Part shown: in pieces, positions 44,231-54,442 of the stretch
Position numbering within the stretch: position 1 is the stretch's first letter
Layout: each line of letters begins with the position of its first letter
Made by a program: the position numbers and the translations under genes
NCBI RefSeq assembly: GCF_028680575.1
Contig: NZ_JAPCKI010000002.1
Coordinates: 248,001 to 312,000, forward strand
Direction: 5' to 3'
Origin: Acidovorax benzenivorans
GTDB lineage: Bacteria > Pseudomonadota > Gammaproteobacteria > Burkholderiales > Burkholderiaceae_C
Length of the DNA stretch: 64,000 nucleotides
Notes under the pieces: generated by a model
The model's input: the letters and a program-made list of their open reading frames with translations, nothing else
What the model was told of the DNA's origin: nothing
Databases searched by the model: none

Positions 44231-45070
44231 TCAAACCCCCACAGCCCCCCGCTCATCCGCCCCAAACTCCGGCAACCCCTGCAGCCGCTCATAGATCGGC
44301 GCAAAGTCCGCCGCCGTCATCTCAAACAACTGCTCAAAACTGTCGATCACAAAATACGTCTGCTGGTACGTATCGATCTTGTAGCGCGTGCGCATGGTCC
44401 GCTCCAGCTGCAGCGGAATGCGCTGCGGCTCGGGGCTCTGCACCGAATAAGCCAGCTCGCCTGACGAACTCAGAATCCCCGCCCCATACGCCCGCAACTG
44501 CCCCGCCTCGCGGATCAGCCCGAACTCAATCGTGTACCAGTACAAACGCGAAAGCATTTCGCACGACCCCAGCCCCTGCGCCTTCAGTCCCCCTTGGCCA
44601 TAGCGCTGCACATAGTCGGCAAACACCGGGTTGAACAGCAACGGCACATGCCCGAACAGGTCATGAAAAATGTCGGGCTCGACGATGTACTCGAACTCCT
44701 CGGGCTTGCGGATCCAGTCCGTCACCGGGAACTTGCGGTTGGCCAGCAGGGTGAAGAAGGGCACCTCGGGGATCAGTCCGGGCACGCCCACCAGTTCCCA
44801 TCCGGTCGCTTTGTACAGACGTTCGTTGACCTCTTCAAATCGCGGAATGCGGTCACTTGCGCCCAGTGAGGGCAGGGCGTCGATGAACGCCTGGCTCGCC
44901 AGGCCCGGCAGCAGCGCGCGCTGGCGCTCGTACAGGCGGCGGTAGGTGTCGTGGTCGGCTTCGGTATAGCTCGCGTAGTCCTGCGGGCAGGTGTAGTCCT
45001 CGCTGGCACGCGAGTAGTCGCCACGCGGTGGGCGGGTGGATTGGCCATAGACGACGGGGGCTTGTCCCAT
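44231..45070 (-). CDS. phhA: Phenylalanine 4-hydroxylase
   Basis: The 279-residue protein has the iron ligands H136 and H141 in IFHDLFGHVPLL and E182 in YWYTIEFGLI, in the bacterial single-domain length. It converts phenylalanine to tyrosine with a pterin cofactor. ATG 45070 has AGGAG at a good distance; the longer reading does not. It follows the TctC-type receptor gene and hppD on the same strand, so the group handles phenylalanine and tyrosine breakdown. Confidence 0.95.
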   Translation of the reverse strand: MGQAPVVYGQSTRPPRGDYSRASEDYTCPQDYASYTEADHDTYRRLYERQRALLPGLASQAFIDALPSLGASDRIPRFEEVNERLYKATGWELVGVPGLIPEVPFFTLLANRKFPVTDWIRKPEEFEYIVEPDIFHDLFGHVPLLFNPVFADYVQRYGQGGLKAQGLGSCEMLSRLYWYTIEFGLIREAGQLRAYGAGILSSSGELAYSVQSPEPQRIPLQLERTMRTRYKIDTYQQTYFVIDSFEQLFEMTAADFAPIYERLQGLPEFGADERGAVGV

Positions 45071-45131
45071 TTTTTGCTCCTTTGCCGTCTTGACCCTGCG
45101 CACCGACGGGCGCGCACCTGCCCGACGGCTG

Positions 45132-46100
45132 TTAATCGATCTTGATTTTTGCGGCCCGGATCAGGAACTCGTACTTGCTGTTTTCCGAGCGCACAAACTG
45201 CGCAAACCCGTCGAGCGTCAGCTCTTCGGGTGTGATGCCCATCTTCTTGAACTTCTCCTTGCCAGCGGGCGAGTGCATGGCGGCCGAGAACGCGTTGGCG
45301 TAGCGGCGCGCATCGGCATCGGGCAGCGAGGCGGGTGCGAACAGCCCAAACCAGGTGGACACGTTGAAGCCCTGCACGCTGTCGTTGATGCTGGGCACGT
45401 TCGGCAGCGTCTCGTTGCGGCTGAGTGTGGTCACGCCCAGCGCCAGCAGCTTGCCCGACTGGATCTGCGGCAGCGCCGAGGCCAGGTTGTCAAACACCAT
45501 CAGCACCTGGCCGGATTCCAGCGCGGCCAGCGCGGGCTTGGAGCCCTGGAACGGCGTGTGGCCCATCTTGGTGTTGGTGAGCGACTTGAACATCTCGGCC
45601 GAGATGTGGCCGATGCTGCCGTTGCCGCCCGATCCGTACTGGGCCTGGTCCGGGTTCTTCTTGAGGTACTGCACCAAGTCGGGCGTGGTCTTGATGCCGA
45701 GCTTGGCGGCCTGCGCCGCGCTCACCACCAGCACATTGGGCGTGCGCGCCACGAGAGCGATGGGCTTGAAGTCCTTGAGCGCGTTGTAAGGGAAGTTCTT
45801 GTACAGCCAGGGATTGACGGCGTGGGTGGCCACGGCGCCCATCAGCACCTGGTTGCTGGTCTTGGGTGATTTGGCGACCTGGTCAGCACCGGTACTACCA
45901 CCCGCCCCCGGTTTGTTCTCCACGGTAATGGAGCCCAACTGGGCTGCGGCACCGTCGGCCACGATGCGGGCCGAGGTGTCCAGCGGACCACCAGCGGGGT
46001 AGGGCACCACGATGGTGAGCGGGGCAGAGGGGCTTTGGGCCATGGCAAGGGTGGCCACACAGGTCAGGCCTACGCTGAACAGGGTGCTACGGAGCGACAT
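45132..46100 (-). CDS. TctC/Bug-family periplasmic binding protein
   Basis: The 322-residue protein has a signal peptide (cut about AMA|QSP) and the Bug pattern ITIVVPYPAGGPLDTSAR, NKPGAGGSTGADQVA and YGSGGNGSIGHISAEMF. Bug proteins bind carboxylates or aromatic acids; many are orphans with no transporter nearby, as here. Its place between hppD and phhA suggests an aromatic ligand, which is inference. A palindrome (46147-46160) overlaps its likely promoter. Confidence 0.9.
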   Translation of the reverse strand: MSLRSTLFSVGLTCVATLAMAQSPSAPLTIVVPYPAGGPLDTSARIVADGAAAQLGSITVENKPGAGGSTGADQVAKSPKTSNQVLMGAVATHAVNPWLYKNFPYNALKDFKPIALVARTPNVLVVSAAQAAKLGIKTTPDLVQYLKKNPDQAQYGSGGNGSIGHISAEMFKSLTNTKMGHTPFQGSKPALAALESGQVLMVFDNLASALPQIQSGKLLALGVTTLSRNETLPNVPSINDSVQGFNVSTWFGLFAPASLPDADARRYANAFSAAMHSPAGKEKFKKMGITPEELTLDGFAQFVRSENSKYEFLIRAAKIKID

Positions 46101-46146
46101 CGGGATCCTTTTGAGTTCCGGGGAGCGCGCAGTATAGGCACGTGTT

Positions 46147-46160
46147 CAGGGTTAACCCTG
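46147..46160. promoter_or_regulatory. 14-bp perfect palindrome over the Bug-gene promoter
   Basis: CAGGGTTAACCCTG is perfectly symmetric and lies 17 bp from a minus-strand -10 (TATACT, 46136-46131), so it covers the -35 region. It fits a repressor operator; the protein is unknown. Confidence 0.55.
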
Positions 46161-46173
46161 GATGTCTGATGTC

Positions 46174-47286
46174 TTATGTATTCAGCACGCCACGGCGGAT
46201 CTGGTCGCGCTCCAGCGACTCGAACAGCGCCTTGAAGTTGCCTTCGCCAAAGCCGTCGCGGTAGTCGCCTTCGCGCTGGATGAATTCGAAGAACACCGGG
46301 CCCAGCATGGGCGTGGAGAAGATCTGCAGCAGCAGGCGTGGCGTGCCGTCGGCGGTGGTGCCGTCCAGCAAAATGCCGCGCGACTGCAGCTCGGGCACGG
46401 GCTGGCCGTGGCCGGGCAGGCGGGTGTCCAGCATCTCGTAGTACACGTCGTTGGGCGCGGTGGCCAGCTGCACACCAGCCATACCCAGCTTGTCCACCAC
46501 GTCCAGCAGGTTGTCGCAGATCAGCGCGATGTGCTGGATGCCTTCGCCGTTGAACTGCATGAGGAATTCTTCGATCTGCCCGCCGCCCTGTTTGGACTCT
46601 TCATTCAGCGGGATGCGGATCTTGCCGTCGGGCGCCGTCATGGCTTTGGAGGTCAGACCCGTGTATTCGCCCTGAATGTCGAAGTAGCGGATCTCACGGA
46701 AGCCGAACAGCTTCTCGTAAAAGTTGGCCCAGAAGCCCATACGGCCGCGGTACACGTTGTGCGTGAGGTGATCGATGAGGTTCAGACCGTGGCCTGGAGG
46801 GCGACGGTCCACGCCTTCGATGAATTCGAAGTCGATGTCGTAGATGGACTTGCCGTCGTCAAACCGGTCGATCAGGTACAGCGGCGCGCCGCCGATGCCT
46901 TTGATGGCGGGCAGGCGCAGTTCCATGGGGCCGGTGGGGATCTCGATGGGCTGGGCGCCCAGTTCCAGTGCGCGGTTGTAGGCCTTGTGGGCGTCTTTCA
47001 CGCGGAAGGCCAGGCCACAGGCGGAGGGGCCATGCTCGGCGCCGAAGTAGGCGGCCTGGCTGTGGGGCTCGCGGTTCAGGATGAAGTTGATACCGTTCTG
47101 GCGGTACAGCACCACGTCCTTGGAGCGGTGCTTGGCCACCAGCGTGAAGCCCAGCTTTTCAAACACCGCCTCCAGCACGCCGGGCTGGGGCGAGGTGAAT
47201 TCGACGAACTCGAAGCCCATCAGGCCCATGGGGTTGTCCCAGGCGTTGAGCTGGGCGGCGGTTTCTTGCGGCAGGGCGGCGTTCAT
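46174..47286 (-). CDS. hppD: 4-hydroxyphenylpyruvate dioxygenase
   Basis: The 370-residue protein has both vicinal-oxygen-chelate domains. Iron ligands fall in [23 protein letters not shown] and [12 protein letters not shown]; the C-terminal helix motif [15 protein letters not shown] is complete. It makes homogentisate from 4-hydroxyphenylpyruvate. ATG 47286 follows GGAGA. It lies upstream of the TctC-type gene and phhA. Confidence 0.95.
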   Translation of the reverse strand: MNAALPQETAAQLNAWDNPMGLMGFEFVEFTSPQPGVLEAVFEKLGFTLVAKHRSKDVVLYRQNGINFILNREPHSQAAYFGAEHGPSACGLAFRVKDAHKAYNRALELGAQPIEIPTGPMELRLPAIKGIGGAPLYLIDRFDDGKSIYDIDFEFIEGVDRRPPGHGLNLIDHLTHNVYRGRMGFWANFYEKLFGFREIRYFDIQGEYTGLTSKAMTAPDGKIRIPLNEESKQGGGQIEEFLMQFNGEGIQHIALICDNLLDVVDKLGMAGVQLATAPNDVYYEMLDTRLPGHGQPVPELQSRGILLDGTTADGTPRLLLQIFSTPMLGPVFFEFIQREGDYRDGFGEGNFKALFESLERDQIRRGVLNT

Positions 47287-47464
47287 GGGGTGTCTCCGGC
47301 ATTCGTTGATGAATGTCATGGACTGTAGGCGCGGCCTGCCTCATGTTTCTGGCGAAATCAAGAGGCTTTGGCCACTGATTTGCAGGAATGTTGTGAATGA
47401 TCAAATTTTGACGCAGGGTGGCAGCGCGCCAAGGCATTGCACTCGCGTTGGTCTGCGTTGCGAC

Positions 47465-48454
47465 TCAGGACCCCGAGGTGCTCGCGTTGAGCTGGCGCAG
47501 TGCCAAGGCGGCGTCGATGCGTTGTTGTTCTTCGGGCGAGAAGAGCTGTTGGCGAAGCTGCTGCAGCGCTGCGCCTTCGCCTTGCTGGGCGCGGGCCTGG
47601 TGGTATTGGTCGAGCCGTTGGTTCCAGTGCTGTTCGTCGCGGTCTAGTTGCGCCATGGCCTGGGCGGCGGCCTGGCCGTATTGCACGCTGCGGGCGGCGT
47701 AGCGGGTGCGTTCGTCGGCGTTGCCGGCGTTGAAGGCAGCGGTTTGCGCGGCGGCTGCCATGTGTTCGGTAGCGGCACTGCGTTCGGCGCGGCGCTCGGT
47801 GGAGAGTTCGTTGTCGGCCGCCTGCAGCGCCTGCGCGCGTTGCTCCGGGCTGAGCTGGGGGTTACGGGCGATCTCCAGGCGCGCCAGGGTGTAGCGGTCC
47901 AGGTCTGCCTCGCGGGCAAACAGGGCGTCGTATTCGGCGTCGTCAAAGAACTGCAGGCGCACCTTGTGGCGCGCCTCCAGGGCATCGCGCAGTGCGCGTG
48001 GGTCGGTCAGGTCTTGCGGCGCACGCAAGCTGCCCAGTGCCACGCGGTAGTCCACGTAGCGCTCGGCCAATGCCAGTGCGCGCGTGGCCAGGGCGGCGGG
48101 GAAATGGCGGCCCACCAGTGCGGCCAGGCGCTGTTTGAGCGTGGCCGGGTCGCTGGCGTCGCCCGCTTCCATCAGCAGGGCTTCCAGCGTATCGCGCAGG
48201 CCGTTCACCAGCAGCGGGTCGGATGTGCCGTCGGTGCCGAGGGCGCGGCGGCGGGCAAAGAAGCTGCTGTCCGTGACCTGTGCCAGCAACGGCTGAGTCT
48301 GAGACCCGGCGGGGGCGGCGGCCGCCCCGACCGGTGGGTGGTGTTCGCCCCCCGCACCAAGCCACGCAGGGCCGCCCAGCCACCACACCACGGCGGCCGT
48401 GGTGAGTGCCAGCGCTGTGGCGGCAACCGCCCAGGTGCGCGAGGGCTGGGCCAT
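47465..48454 (-). CDS. lifO: Lipase-specific foldase (Lif)
   Basis: The 329-residue protein has an N-terminal membrane anchor (about 8-26), a variable linker and a long helical domain rich in Ala, Gln and Arg. Segment SSFFARRRALGTDGTSDPLL and LRDTLEALLMEAGD stand where Lif proteins contact the lipase. It folds LipA in the periplasm. It follows lipA by 3 bp on the same strand. Confidence 0.88.
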   Translation of the reverse strand: MAQPSRTWAVAATALALTTAAVVWWLGGPAWLGAGGEHHPPVGAAAAPAGSQTQPLLAQVTDSSFFARRRALGTDGTSDPLLVNGLRDTLEALLMEAGDASDPATLKQRLAALVGRHFPAALATRALALAERYVDYRVALGSLRAPQDLTDPRALRDALEARHKVRLQFFDDAEYDALFAREADLDRYTLARLEIARNPQLSPEQRAQALQAADNELSTERRAERSAATEHMAAAAQTAAFNAGNADERTRYAARSVQYGQAAAQAMAQLDRDEQHWNQRLDQYHQARAQQGEGAALQQLRQQLFSPEEQQRIDAALALRQLNASTSGS

Positions 48455-48457
48455 GGC

Positions 48458-49465
<1,008 letters not shown>

Positions 49466-49564
49466 TCAATTTTTGTATTGCCCCTCGGGAGTCACTATCG
49501 GGACATACCCGTGTGTGCGCCGCAGCATGCAGAAACTGCGCAGTTCTTCGTAAAATCCTGCGTT

Positions 49565-50047
49565 ATGAAAGCCTTTGACGCACTCGACAAGCTGGACCGC
49601 GCCATCTTGCGCCGTCTGCAAGACAACGGTCGCGAAACCTATGACGTCATCGGCGAGCAGGTAGGCCTGTCGCCCAGCGCCGTGCTGCGCCGCGTCAAGC
49701 GGCTGGAAGACAGCGGTGTGATCCATCGTTATGTGGCCCTGGTACAGCCCGAAGCGGTGGGGCTGGGTCTTACGGCGTACCTGAACGTGCGCCTAGAAAA
49801 ACACACCGAAAGCCACAAACGCAACCCCATGGACCTGTTTCGCGCCAGCGTGCAGACCTGGCCCGAGGTGGTGGAGTGCGCATCGCTCACTGGCGAGATG
49901 GATTACCTGCTGCGCGTGGTGGTGGCAGACATGGCGCACTACAGCCGCTTCATCATGGACACGCTGCTCAAGCACCCCAGCGTGCAGGACTGCAAGACCA
50001 GCTTTGTGCTCGACCGGGTGAAGGCGACCACGGCCGTACCGGTGTAA
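49565..50047 (+). CDS. Lrp/AsnC-family transcriptional regulator
   Basis: The 160-residue protein has a winged helix (LDKLDRAILRRLQDNGRETY, then GLSPSAVLRRVKRLEDSGVI) and a C-terminal RAM effector domain with TGEMDYLLRVVVADM. It is an Lrp-type feast/famine regulator. It is divergent from lipA and 2.3 kb from hppD; an amino-acid catabolic role is possible but unproven. The ribosome site is weak. Confidence 0.9.
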   Translation: MKAFDALDKLDRAILRRLQDNGRETYDVIGEQVGLSPSAVLRRVKRLEDSGVIHRYVALVQPEAVGLGLTAYLNVRLEKHTESHKRNPMDLFRASVQTWPEVVECASLTGEMDYLLRVVVADMAHYSRFIMDTLLKHPSVQDCKTSFVLDRVKATTAVPV

Positions 50048-50255
50048 ATCAACCCCTGCCCGCCGCATCGCCCGGCGGAGGGCGCGCACGTCGCAGGGGT
50101 GACTCTCTAAGGTGTCTCCCCGCGCGGCGGATGTTGCTGTGAGGCGCGCCGCGCTATACGCTGTGGCCGGTGCAGAAGGGGCACGGCACGCGCGGTAGGG
50201 AATCCCACCCACAACGCCGTGTGTGAGGCCCATCCTGGGGGTGTTCAGTCAATAA

Positions 50256-50313
50256 TTGCTATTAAAAAAATAGCTATTGAGGCATGTTTCACATGCGCTT
50301 GAGGTCGATTTCA
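50256..50313. repeat. Dispersed palindromic repeat, intergenic
   Basis: TTGCTATTAAAAAAATAGCTATTGAGGCATGTTTCACATGCGCTTGAGG, within the 351-bp gap (50048-50398) before a GNAT gene. I see nothing else definite in that gap. Confidence 0.78.
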
Positions 50314-50398
50314 CTGTATTTTGAGTGGGATCACTATTTTGTTGCGGCGCAGCAATTTGGACTGGAAAAGATGAGGGAAAACCCTTATATTTGGCGAC

Positions 50399-51139
50399 AT
50401 GTTCGCAACCAAAGACTGGCTCAAGGCATCCTGGTACGCAGGTCGGGGCATGCTGCGCCCGGTAACCGGCGGCTCTTCTGCCTCTGACATCCACATCCAC
50501 CAGCAGGAGACGCCCGTGATGGTTCCTATCCGCTCCCTGGGCCCCTCCTACCGGGAGCGGATCACCCAGCACCTGCTGCAGCTGGAGCCTGCAGACCGCT
50601 ACCTGCGGTTTGGCTATGCCGCCAACGACGAACAGATCCGCCGTTATGCCGAGCAGCTGAACTTCGAGCGCGACGATATCTTTGGCATCTACAACCGCCG
50701 CCTCGAACTCATCGCCATGGCCCACCTGGCGTTCTCGGACAACCCCGATCACAAGCCTTGCGCAGAGTTTGGTGTGTCCGTGCTCAAGCAGGCGCGGGGC
50801 CGTGGTTTTGGCGCGCGCCTGTTCGAGCGTGCCGTGATGCATGCGCGCAATGAGGGCGTGAACATGGTGTTCATCCATGCGCTGTCCGAAAACACCGCCA
50901 TGCTCAAGATTGCCCGCAACGCTGGCGCCACCGTGCACCGCGATGGGTCCGAGTCCGAAGCCTATCTGCAGATCCCGCCCGCCAGCCTCGACACGCGCAT
51001 GACCGAGATGGTCGAGCAGCAGTTCGCCGAGGTGGACTACCAGCTCAAGAAGCAGGCCAAGCAGTTCTGGGACTTTCTGGCCAACGTGCAGGAAGTGCGC
51101 AGCGGCGTGCAACACGCGCGCCACCAGTCGGCCGAGTGA
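50399..51139 (+). CDS. GNAT-family acetyltransferase
   Basis: The 246-residue protein has the GNAT core in the middle: FGIYNRRLELIAMAHLAF, then VLKQARGRGFGARLFERAVM (CoA loop) and NTAMLKIARNAGATV. An N-terminal extension and a long C-terminal helix (VDYQLKKQAKQFWDFL) are extra. The ATG at 50399 lacks a clear ribosome site; a later ATG at 50519 follows AGGAG and is an alternative start. Substrate unknown. Confidence 0.85.
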   Translation: MFATKDWLKASWYAGRGMLRPVTGGSSASDIHIHQQETPVMVPIRSLGPSYRERITQHLLQLEPADRYLRFGYAANDEQIRRYAEQLNFERDDIFGIYNRRLELIAMAHLAFSDNPDHKPCAEFGVSVLKQARGRGFGARLFERAVMHARNEGVNMVFIHALSENTAMLKIARNAGATVHRDGSESEAYLQIPPASLDTRMTEMVEQQFAEVDYQLKKQAKQFWDFLANVQEVRSGVQHARHQSAE

Positions 51140-51243
51140 AACACCGAAGCCACGCAGCCGGGTCGCGACTGCGGCGGTGTTAGCTTGTCACGGCAATCCG
51201 CTATCCTAGGGGTCTGATTCACTACCGCACGTCGTGCACTCCA

Positions 51244-52128
51244 GTGTCTGACCCGCACCCCGCGCACCCTGGGCGACCGCCCGAGAGGGAAGACAAGCGC
51301 AGCTTCCTGCAGAAAGTGGCCGAGTTCATTCACCCTGGGCCGGATTCCACGGAAGAACTCATCGAGACGCTGGCCGAGGCCGAGGACAACGAGGTCATCG
51401 GCGCCGATGCGCGCGTGATGCTGGAGCGCGTCATCCGCATGGCCGACATGACGGCGGGCGATGTGATGGTGGCCGCCCCGCGCATGGACCTCGTCGACAT
51501 CGACGCGCCTTTTGACGAGCTGCTGCGCCTGGTGATTAGCACCGCGCATTCGCGGTTCCCGGTGTACCAGGGCGAGCGCGAAAACATCATCGGCATCCTG
51601 ATGGCCAAGGACCTGCTCAAGCTGCAGCGGGCGCCCGAGCTGAATATCCGCACGCTGCTGCGTCCAGCGGCGTTTGTGCCCGAAAGCAAGGGGCTGAACG
51701 ACCTGCTGCGCGAGTTTCGCGGCAACCGCAACCATCTGGCCATCGTGATCGACGAGTTTGGCCGCATGGCCGGGCTCATCACCATCGAGGACGTTCTGGA
51801 GCAGATCGTCGGCGAGATCGAGGACGAGTTCGACATTCCCGAAGACGATGGCGACATCTTTGGCCTGGCCGACCGCACCTACCGCGTGAGCGGCGACACC
51901 TCCATCGAGCGTGTGGCCGAGGCCTTTGAGGTAGCGATTGCGGGCAGCGATCCGGGCACACATTTCGACACCATTGGCGGCCTGATTGCCCATGAGATGG
52001 GCCATGTGCCCAAGCGCGGTGAGCACCTGCAGCTCAGTGGCCTGCATTTTGTGGTGCTGCACACCAAGGGCGGGGCGGTGCGCTGGTTCAAGGTGTCCAG
52101 GGTCGAAGCCACCCACCCCGGCGGCTGA
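51244..52128 (+). CDS. corC: CorC/HlyC-type CBS-domain protein
   Basis: The 294-residue protein has two CBS domains (TAGDVMVAAPRMDLV and RNHLAIVIDEFGRMAGLITI) and a C-terminal CorC_HlyC domain with ERVAEAFEVAIAG and GGLIAHEMGHVPKRGE. It lacks the membrane DUF21 part, as CorC does. Role in magnesium/cobalt handling is by family. It starts with GTG (51244), without a clear ribosome site, and its stop overlaps the lnt start. Confidence 0.9.
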   Translation: MSDPHPAHPGRPPEREDKRSFLQKVAEFIHPGPDSTEELIETLAEAEDNEVIGADARVMLERVIRMADMTAGDVMVAAPRMDLVDIDAPFDELLRLVISTAHSRFPVYQGERENIIGILMAKDLLKLQRAPELNIRTLLRPAAFVPESKGLNDLLREFRGNRNHLAIVIDEFGRMAGLITIEDVLEQIVGEIEDEFDIPEDDGDIFGLADRTYRVSGDTSIERVAEAFEVAIAGSDPGTHFDTIGGLIAHEMGHVPKRGEHLQLSGLHFVVLHTKGGAVRWFKVSRVEATHPGG

Positions 52129-53759
52129 TGTCGCGGCGCTCTCAGATGGCGGGCGGGCCGCTGCTGCCGCAACTGCTGCTGGCGCTGGCGGCGGGCCTGC
52201 TCCAGGCGGCCTCGCTGGCCTGGCCGGGTAGCGGCCAACCTCTGTGGTGGCTGCAACTGGCATCCATGGCTGCATTGGCCTGGCTGGTGCGGCCCGCAGG
52301 TGCCGCATCCCGGCGCATCGCGGTGCCTTGGCGGCGCGGTGCGCTCGTCGGTGGGGTGTTTGCCACCGCCTGGCTCGCGGGCACCTTCTGGTGGCTGTTT
52401 ATTTCCATGCATTCCTACGGCGGCCTGCCCGCGCCTCTGGCCGTGGCGGCGGTGTTGGGGCTCGCCGCCTTTCTGGCCAGCTATTACGCAGCGGCCTTGG
52501 CCTTGTTTTGCCGGTATGCGCCCGTCCATCGTGCGGGAAATGCTATCCTTTTCGGAGCGCTGTGGCTGCTGGCCGAATTGGCGCGTGGCGTCTGGTGGAC
52601 AGGGTTCCCATGGGGCGCTGGCGGTTACGCGCATGTGGATGGCCCCCTGGCCGTGCTGGCCCGCCACATGGGGGTGTACGGCATCAGCGCGGTGGCCGCT
52701 GTGTCGGCGATGGGCTTGGTGCAGGTGCGTGCCACGGACCTGCGCAATGTGCGCTGGTGGGCGCTGCTGTTGGTGGCGGGCGGCCTGCTGGCCTGGGCCA
52801 CGGTGGACCGGCTGTGTGCGGTCAACCTTTGCCACACCCCGGCCCGGCGCGCAGCGCCCGCCCTGAGTCTGGAACTGCTGCAGGGCAATATCCCCCAAGA
52901 CGAAAAGTTCCAGTCCGGCAGCGGTGTGCCCGTAGCTCTGCAGTGGTATGCCGAGGCCCTGCGCAACGCCCAGGCCGACCTGGTGGTGGCGCCCGAGACC
53001 GCTATCCCGCTGCTGCCGCAGCAACTCATCCCGGGCTATCTGGAGGGTATCCAGCAACGCTATGCACAAGGCCCCCAGGCTGCCATGGTGGGCATTCCTT
53101 TGGGCGATGAAGCGCAGGGCTACACCAACTCGGTGCTGGGCATGAGCGCAGCCACCCAGGCTGTGCCCTACCGCTACGACAAGCACCACCTCGTGCCGTT
53201 TGGGGAGTTCATCCCGCCGTTTTTCAAGTGGTTCACGGCCATGATGAACATCCCGCTGGGCGACTTCAACCGGGGTACGGTGGGCCAGGCGTCGTTTGCC
53301 GTGGCGGGGCAGCGCATCGCGCCCAACATCTGCTACGAAGACCTGTTTGGCGAGGAGCTGGGCGCACGGTTCATCGACCCGGCCCGGGCGCCCACGGTGT
53401 TCGTCAACTTCAGCAACATCGGCTGGTTTGGCGACACCCTGGCCATCGACCAGCATCTGCACATCAGCCGCATGCGTGCGCTGGAGTTCGAGCGCCCCAT
53501 GGTGCGCGCTACCAACACCGGCGCCACGGTCATCATCGACCACCGGGGCGTGGTCACGCACCAGTTGGCCCGCTATACACGCGGGGTGCTCAAAGGCGAA
53601 GTGCAGGGCCGGGGGATGGACGCACAAAGTGGCTGGGCCATCACGCCCTATGCGTGGTGGGTGTCGCGCTGGGGGCTGTGGCCGTTGTGGGTCTTGGGGG
53701 CTTTGGCGCTGGTGGGTGCCATGGTCGCCGCCAGGGGCCGAAGGGCGCGTGGCGATTGA
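52128..53759 (+). CDS. lnt: Apolipoprotein N-acyltransferase
   Basis: The 543-residue protein has several N-terminal membrane helices and a nitrilase-type periplasmic domain. The catalytic glutamate lies in VVAPETAIPLL, the lysine in KHHLVPFGEF and the cysteine in APNICYEDLF. It adds the third acyl chain to lipoproteins. The ATG shares one base with the corC stop, the usual corC-lnt arrangement. Confidence 0.95.
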   Translation: MSRRSQMAGGPLLPQLLLALAAGLLQAASLAWPGSGQPLWWLQLASMAALAWLVRPAGAASRRIAVPWRRGALVGGVFATAWLAGTFWWLFISMHSYGGLPAPLAVAAVLGLAAFLASYYAAALALFCRYAPVHRAGNAILFGALWLLAELARGVWWTGFPWGAGGYAHVDGPLAVLARHMGVYGISAVAAVSAMGLVQVRATDLRNVRWWALLLVAGGLLAWATVDRLCAVNLCHTPARRAAPALSLELLQGNIPQDEKFQSGSGVPVALQWYAEALRNAQADLVVAPETAIPLLPQQLIPGYLEGIQQRYAQGPQAAMVGIPLGDEAQGYTNSVLGMSAATQAVPYRYDKHHLVPFGEFIPPFFKWFTAMMNIPLGDFNRGTVGQASFAVAGQRIAPNICYEDLFGEELGARFIDPARAPTVFVNFSNIGWFGDTLAIDQHLHISRMRALEFERPMVRATNTGATVIIDHRGVVTHQLARYTRGVLKGEVQGRGMDAQSGWAITPYAWWVSRWGLWPLWVLGALALVGAMVAARGRRARGD

Positions 53760-53920
53760 TCCAGGTCAGGCATTGCGCCCGGCGGCGCAGGGGGCTGGGC
53801 AACCCCGTGTTTAGAGTCGGCTCCCTATGCCTTGATAATAGAGGCCCGCAACCGGGGGCTGGTGTTGCGTAAAACGATGATTTGAGGCGGGCCATCCGCC
53901 GTTCTGGAGCACGACTGAAA

Positions 53921-54442
53921 ATGGCAGATTCCTTTTCCTACGAACAACTGATCGCCTCGGGCGAAGGCCGGCTGTTCGGCGCTGACAGCGGGCGACTGCC
54001 GCTGCCACCCATGCTGATGTTTGACCGCATCACGCACATCGACAGCGATGGTGGCGCGCACGGGCTGGGAAAGATCCGTGCCGAGCTCGATATCAAACCC
54101 GACCTGTGGTTCTTTGCCTGCCACTTCCAGGGCGACCCGGTCATGCCCGGCTGCCTGGGGCTGGACGCCATGTGGCAGCTCATCGGTTTTTACCTGACCT
54201 GGCTGCAACTGCCCGGCCGGGGCCGCGCTTTGGGCGCGGGCGAGGTCAAGTTCACTGGTGAAGTGGGCCCCGATGTGAAGCTGGTCACCTACGAAATCGA
54301 CATCAAGCGCGTCATCAAGCGCAAGCTCGTCATGGCCATTGGCGACGCTCGCCTGCTGGCCGACGGCAAGGAAATTTATGTGGCCAACGACCTGCGCGTG
54401 GGTCTGTTCAAGCGCGAGGAAGACGGTAAGGACGCAGCATGA
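53921..54442 (+). CDS. fabA: 3-hydroxydecanoyl-ACP dehydratase/isomerase
   Basis: The 173-residue protein has the FabA active site [15 protein letters not shown] with H68 and the aspartate in LGLDAMWQL. It dehydrates and isomerises the C10 intermediate, the branch to unsaturated fatty acids. ATG 53921 yields the family start [10 protein letters not shown]. It overlaps fabB by four bases. Confidence 0.95.
   Translation: MADSFSYEQLIASGEGRLFGADSGRLPLPPMLMFDRITHIDSDGGAHGLGKIRAELDIKPDLWFFACHFQGDPVMPGCLGLDAMWQLIGFYLTWLQLPGRGRALGAGEVKFTGEVGPDVKLVTYEIDIKRVIKRKLVMAIGDARLLADGKEIYVANDLRVGLFKREEDGKDAA

Noticed and set aside
51879-53627. 582-codon ORF on the minus strand
   Set aside because: Shadow of corC and lnt; both real genes have full active-site motifs.
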